A stretch of DNA of 64,000 nt, taken from NCBI RefSeq assembly GCF_030818655.1, contig NZ_JAUTAN010000001.1:1240001-1304000 (forward strand). Direction: 5' to 3'. The stretch is from Nocardioides zeae. Its GTDB lineage: Bacteria; Actinomycetota; Actinomycetes; Propionibacteriales; Nocardioidaceae. Under the pieces are notes generated by a model. That model ran no database searches. It was not told where the DNA came from and saw only the letters and a list, made by a program, of their open reading frames with translations. Below, piece by piece: positions 61,585-64,000 of this stretch. The stretch's first letter is position 1; the number at the start of each line of letters is the position of its first letter. Both the position numbers and the translations under genes were made by a program.

Positions 61585-64000
61585 GTGAGCGACGAGCGGG
61601 CGGGCAGCACGGGCGCAGAGGTCCGTCCGCGGGACGACGACGCCGCGGTCCCGGGCGACGCTCCCGATGCCGACGGCGACGACGCCGGTCGGGCCGCCTG
61701 GTTGCGCACCCGGCGCCCCACGCCGGGTCGCGACGTCGCGACCGCGCCGACCCGGAGCACCGAGGCCGTGACCTCCGCCCGCAGCATGCGAGCGCGGCTC
61801 GCGCGGATCGGCACCCGGAGCCAGCCCGGCAACCCCGTGCTCGACCCGCTGTTCCGCGCCGTGCGCGCCAACCACCCCAAGGCTGACCTCGCGCTCCTGG
61901 AGCGGGCGTACCTGACGGCCGAGCGGATGCACGGCACGCAGATGCGCAAGAGCGGTGACCCCTACATCACGCACCCGCTCGCCGTGACGACGATCCTCGC
62001 CGAGATCGGCATGACGGAGCCGACGCTGGTGGCGGCCCTGCTCCACGACACCGTCGAGGACACGCCCTACACGCTGGACGAGCTGCGCGCCGACTTCGGC
62101 GACGAGGTCGCGCTGCTCGTCGACGGCGTGACGAAGCTCGACAAGGTGCAGTACGGGGACTCAGCGCAGGCCGAGACCATCCGCAAGATGATCGTCGCGA
62201 TGTCGCGCGACATCCGCGTGCTCGTCATCAAGCTCGCCGACCGGCTGCACAACATGCGCACGCTGCGCTACGTGAAGCAGGAGACGCAGGAGCGCAAGGC
62301 CCGCGAGACCCTCGACATCTTCGCGCCGCTCGCCCACCGCCTCGGCATGAACACGCTGAAGTGGGAGCTGGAGGACCTGGCGTTCGCGACGCTGCACCCG
62401 AAGATCTACGACGAGATCGTGCGGCTCGTCGCCGACCGGGCGCCCTCGCGGGACCAGTTCCTCGCCGAGGTGATCGCCCAGGTCACGGCCGACCTGAAGG
62501 ACGCGAAGATCAAGGCGACCGTCACGGGACGGCCGAAGCACTACTACTCGATCTACCAGAAGATGATCGTCGGCGGCCGCGAGTTCACCGACATCTACGA
62601 CCTGGTCGGCATCCGCGTGCTCGTCGAGGAGGACCGCGACTGCTACACGGTGATGGGCACCGTGCACCAGCGCTGGAACCCGGTGCTCGGCCGGTTCAAG
62701 GACTTCATCGCGATGCCGAAGTTCAACATGTACCAGTCGCTCCACACCACCGTCATCGGCCCGCAGGGCAAGCCGGTGGAGATCCAGATCCGCACGTTCG
62801 CGATGCACAAGCGGGCGGAGTACGGCGTGGCGGCGCACTGGAAGTACAAGGAGGACAACCGCGCCGGGGTGGACACCGACCGGCTCGGCGACCCCGACGA
62901 CATGAACTGGGTGCGCCAGCTGCTCGACTGGCAGTCGGACGTCGAGGACCCGAGCGAGTTCCTCGACTCGTTGCGCTACGAGATCAACCGCGCCGAGGTC
63001 TACGTCTTCACCCCGCGCGGCGACGTCATCGCTCTCCCGACGGGTGCCACGCCGGTCGACTTCGCCTACGCGGTGCACACCGAGGTGGGCCACCACACGA
63101 TCGGCGCGCGCGTCAACGGTCGCCTGGTGCCGCTCGAGTCCACGCTCGACAACGGCGACGTCGTCGAGGTGTTCACGTCGAAGGCGCAGACGGCCGCCCC
63201 GTCGCAGGACTGGCTGACCTTCGTGAAGTCGCCGCGGGCGCGCTCCAAGATCCGCGCGTGGTTCACCAAGGAGCGCCGCGAGGAGGCGATCGAGCGCGGC
63301 AAGGACCAGCTCGCGAAGCTGATGCGCAAGGAGGGCCTGCCCCTCAAGCGCCTCATGTCGGCGGAGACGCTGCGGCTCGCGGCCGTCCACTTCAAGCTCG
63401 ACGACATCACGGCGCTCTACGCCGCGGTGGGCGAGGGGAACCTCTCCGCCCAGGCCGTCGTACGCCGCGTGATCGACCTCCACGGCGGCGAGGAGGGGGC
63501 ACGGGAGCACGCGGCCGAGGGCGTCACGATCACCTCGCCGCGGCGGGCCCGCAAGGTCACGCCCAGCAGCACCGAGTCGGGCGTCATCGTGCGCGGTGTC
63601 GCCGACGTGTGGGTCAAGCTCGCCAAGTGCTGCACGCCCGTGCCGCCCGACCCGATCCTCGGCTTCGTCACCAAGGGCGGCGGGGTCTCGGTGCACCGGC
63701 AGGACTGCACCAACGCCGGCAACCTGCAGGGCCAGCCGGAGCGGCTCGTCGAGGTGGAGTGGGCGCCGACCGCGCAGTCGACCTTCCTCGTCAACATCCA
63801 GGTCGAGGCGCTCGACCGGGCGCGGCTGCTCTCCGACATCACGATGGTGCTGTCGGACGCCCACGTGAACATCCTCAGCGCGACGCTGAGCACCACCCGC
63901 GACCGGGTGGCGAAGAGCCGGTTCACGTTCGAGATGGCCGACGCGAAGCACCTCGACACCGTGCTCCGCGCCGTGCGGACCGTGCCGGGCGTGTTCGACG
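61585..64000 (+). CDS. rel: Bifunctional (p)ppGpp synthetase/hydrolase Rel, partial at right edge
   Basis: The frame is open from GTG 61585 to the window end (805 codons). After an acidic/disordered ~70-residue N-terminus come the HD hydrolase domain ([30 protein letters not shown]), the synthetase domain ([37 protein letters not shown]), a TGS domain ([20 protein letters not shown]) and a zinc-finger-like [10 protein letters not shown] region; the ACT domain is cut. It controls the stringent response. Confidence 0.96.
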   Translation, partial: MSDERAGSTGAEVRPRDDDAAVPGDAPDADGDDAGRAAWLRTRRPTPGRDVATAPTRSTEAVTSARSMRARLARIGTRSQPGNPVLDPLFRAVRANHPKADLALLERAYLTAERMHGTQMRKSGDPYITHPLAVTTILAEIGMTEPTLVAALLHDTVEDTPYTLDELRADFGDEVALLVDGVTKLDKVQYGDSAQAETIRKMIVAMSRDIRVLVIKLADRLHNMRTLRYVKQETQERKARETLDIFAPLAHRLGMNTLKWELEDLAFATLHPKIYDEIVRLVADRAPSRDQFLAEVIAQVTADLKDAKIKATVTGRPKHYYSIYQKMIVGGREFTDIYDLVGIRVLVEEDRDCYTVMGTVHQRWNPVLGRFKDFIAMPKFNMYQSLHTTVIGPQGKPVEIQIRTFAMHKRAEYGVAAHWKYKEDNRAGVDTDRLGDPDDMNWVRQLLDWQSDVEDPSEFLDSLRYEINRAEVYVFTPRGDVIALPTGATPVDFAYAVHTEVGHHTIGARVNGRLVPLESTLDNGDVVEVFTSKAQTAAPSQDWLTFVKSPRARSKIRAWFTKERREEAIERGKDQLAKLMRKEGLPLKRLMSAETLRLAAVHFKLDDITALYAAVGEGNLSAQAVVRRVIDLHGGEEGAREHAAEGVTITSPRRARKVTPSSTESGVIVRGVADVWVKLAKCCTPVPPDPILGFVTKGGGVSVHRQDCTNAGNLQGQPERLVEVEWAPTAQSTFLVNIQVEALDRARLLSDITMVLSDAHVNILSATLSTTRDRVAKSRFTFEMADAKHLDTVLRAVRTVPGVFD

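Noticed and set aside
58238..62046. Very long minus-strand ORFs opposite the SecDF-like and rel genes
   Set aside because: They are low-complexity shadows of plus-strand coding sequence and cross several well-supported genes.

Overview
The window is about 64 kb of very GC-rich DNA from an actinobacterium. GTG starts, 4-base stop/start overlaps and start codons lying 6-9 bases after a TANNNT box are common. The gene content (PI-phosphate synthase beside an inositol-monophosphatase-family gene, pdxS-pdxT-yebC-ruvCAB-yajC-sec-apt-rel synteny, class I RNR under a cobalamin riboswitch, DUF222/HNH gene) suggests a Nocardioides-like member of the Propionibacteriales. The taxon is inferred, not proven.

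Layout. 1-3456: decayed prophage edge with a Tat-exported protein running off the left end, a lysis cassette (small acidic protein, CHAP/NlpC-like endolysin, holin-like protein), small ORFs and an N-terminally truncated tyrosine integrase fused to the remains of another gene. 3435-4950: tRNA-Gly/Cys/Val operon with its terminator, a class IV aminotransferase and a second tRNA-Val. 5055-9089: a valine/branched-chain acyl-CoA catabolism operon behind a perfect inverted-repeat operator.

9187-23345 is the most coherent accessory block and deals with metals and cofactors. Three cobalamin riboswitches lie within 14 kb. The first precedes a peptide/nickel-type ABC importer with fused ATPases and fused permeases. 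The second, on the minus strand, precedes nrdA-nrdB-HEAT. The third, also minus, precedes btuC-btuD-btuF-ferredoxin. Next to nrdAB is sodA, whose -35 region is overlapped by a Nur-like (nickel regulator) box. NrdB carries the class Ic signature (Glu for the metal-ligand Asp, Phe for the radical Tyr). The block therefore pairs uptake of B12 or cobalt with backup enzymes (RNR, SOD) that appear to be switched off when B12 or nickel is plentiful.

23424-34885: MFS permease, a membrane/DUF4185 fusion, an AccD-AccA-type carboxyltransferase divergent from a FadR-type regulator, adenosine deaminase, quinone reductase-like flavoprotein, spore photoproduct lyase homologue, STAS protein, DUF222/HNH gene (frameshifted) and a GAF-ANTAR regulator. 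34999-41430: five stress-type genes (DUF4383, short sulfotransferase-like, FAD/Rieske oxidoreductase, CYP152-type P450, large catalase), each preceded by GGGTACCGG, a probable SigB/SigF-type promoter set. 41456-43613: two long intergenic palindromes, an orphan barstar-like protein, an F420/NADP oxidoreductase family protein and another frameshifted small gene.

43757-64000: housekeeping backbone with thrS, HIT protein, IMPase, PI-phosphate synthase, AurF-like diiron protein, FprB, pdxS, phosphoesterase, pdxT, yebC, ruvCAB, yajC, apt and rel (cut by the right end). The usual secD-secF pair between yajC and apt is replaced by one very divergent 846-residue SecDF-like protein that lacks the expected membrane aspartates.

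Three genes (11074-12544, 32633-34122, 43220-43613) need a single-base correction to read as one protein; two of the sites are in G5 runs, so either recent decay or sequencing error is possible.
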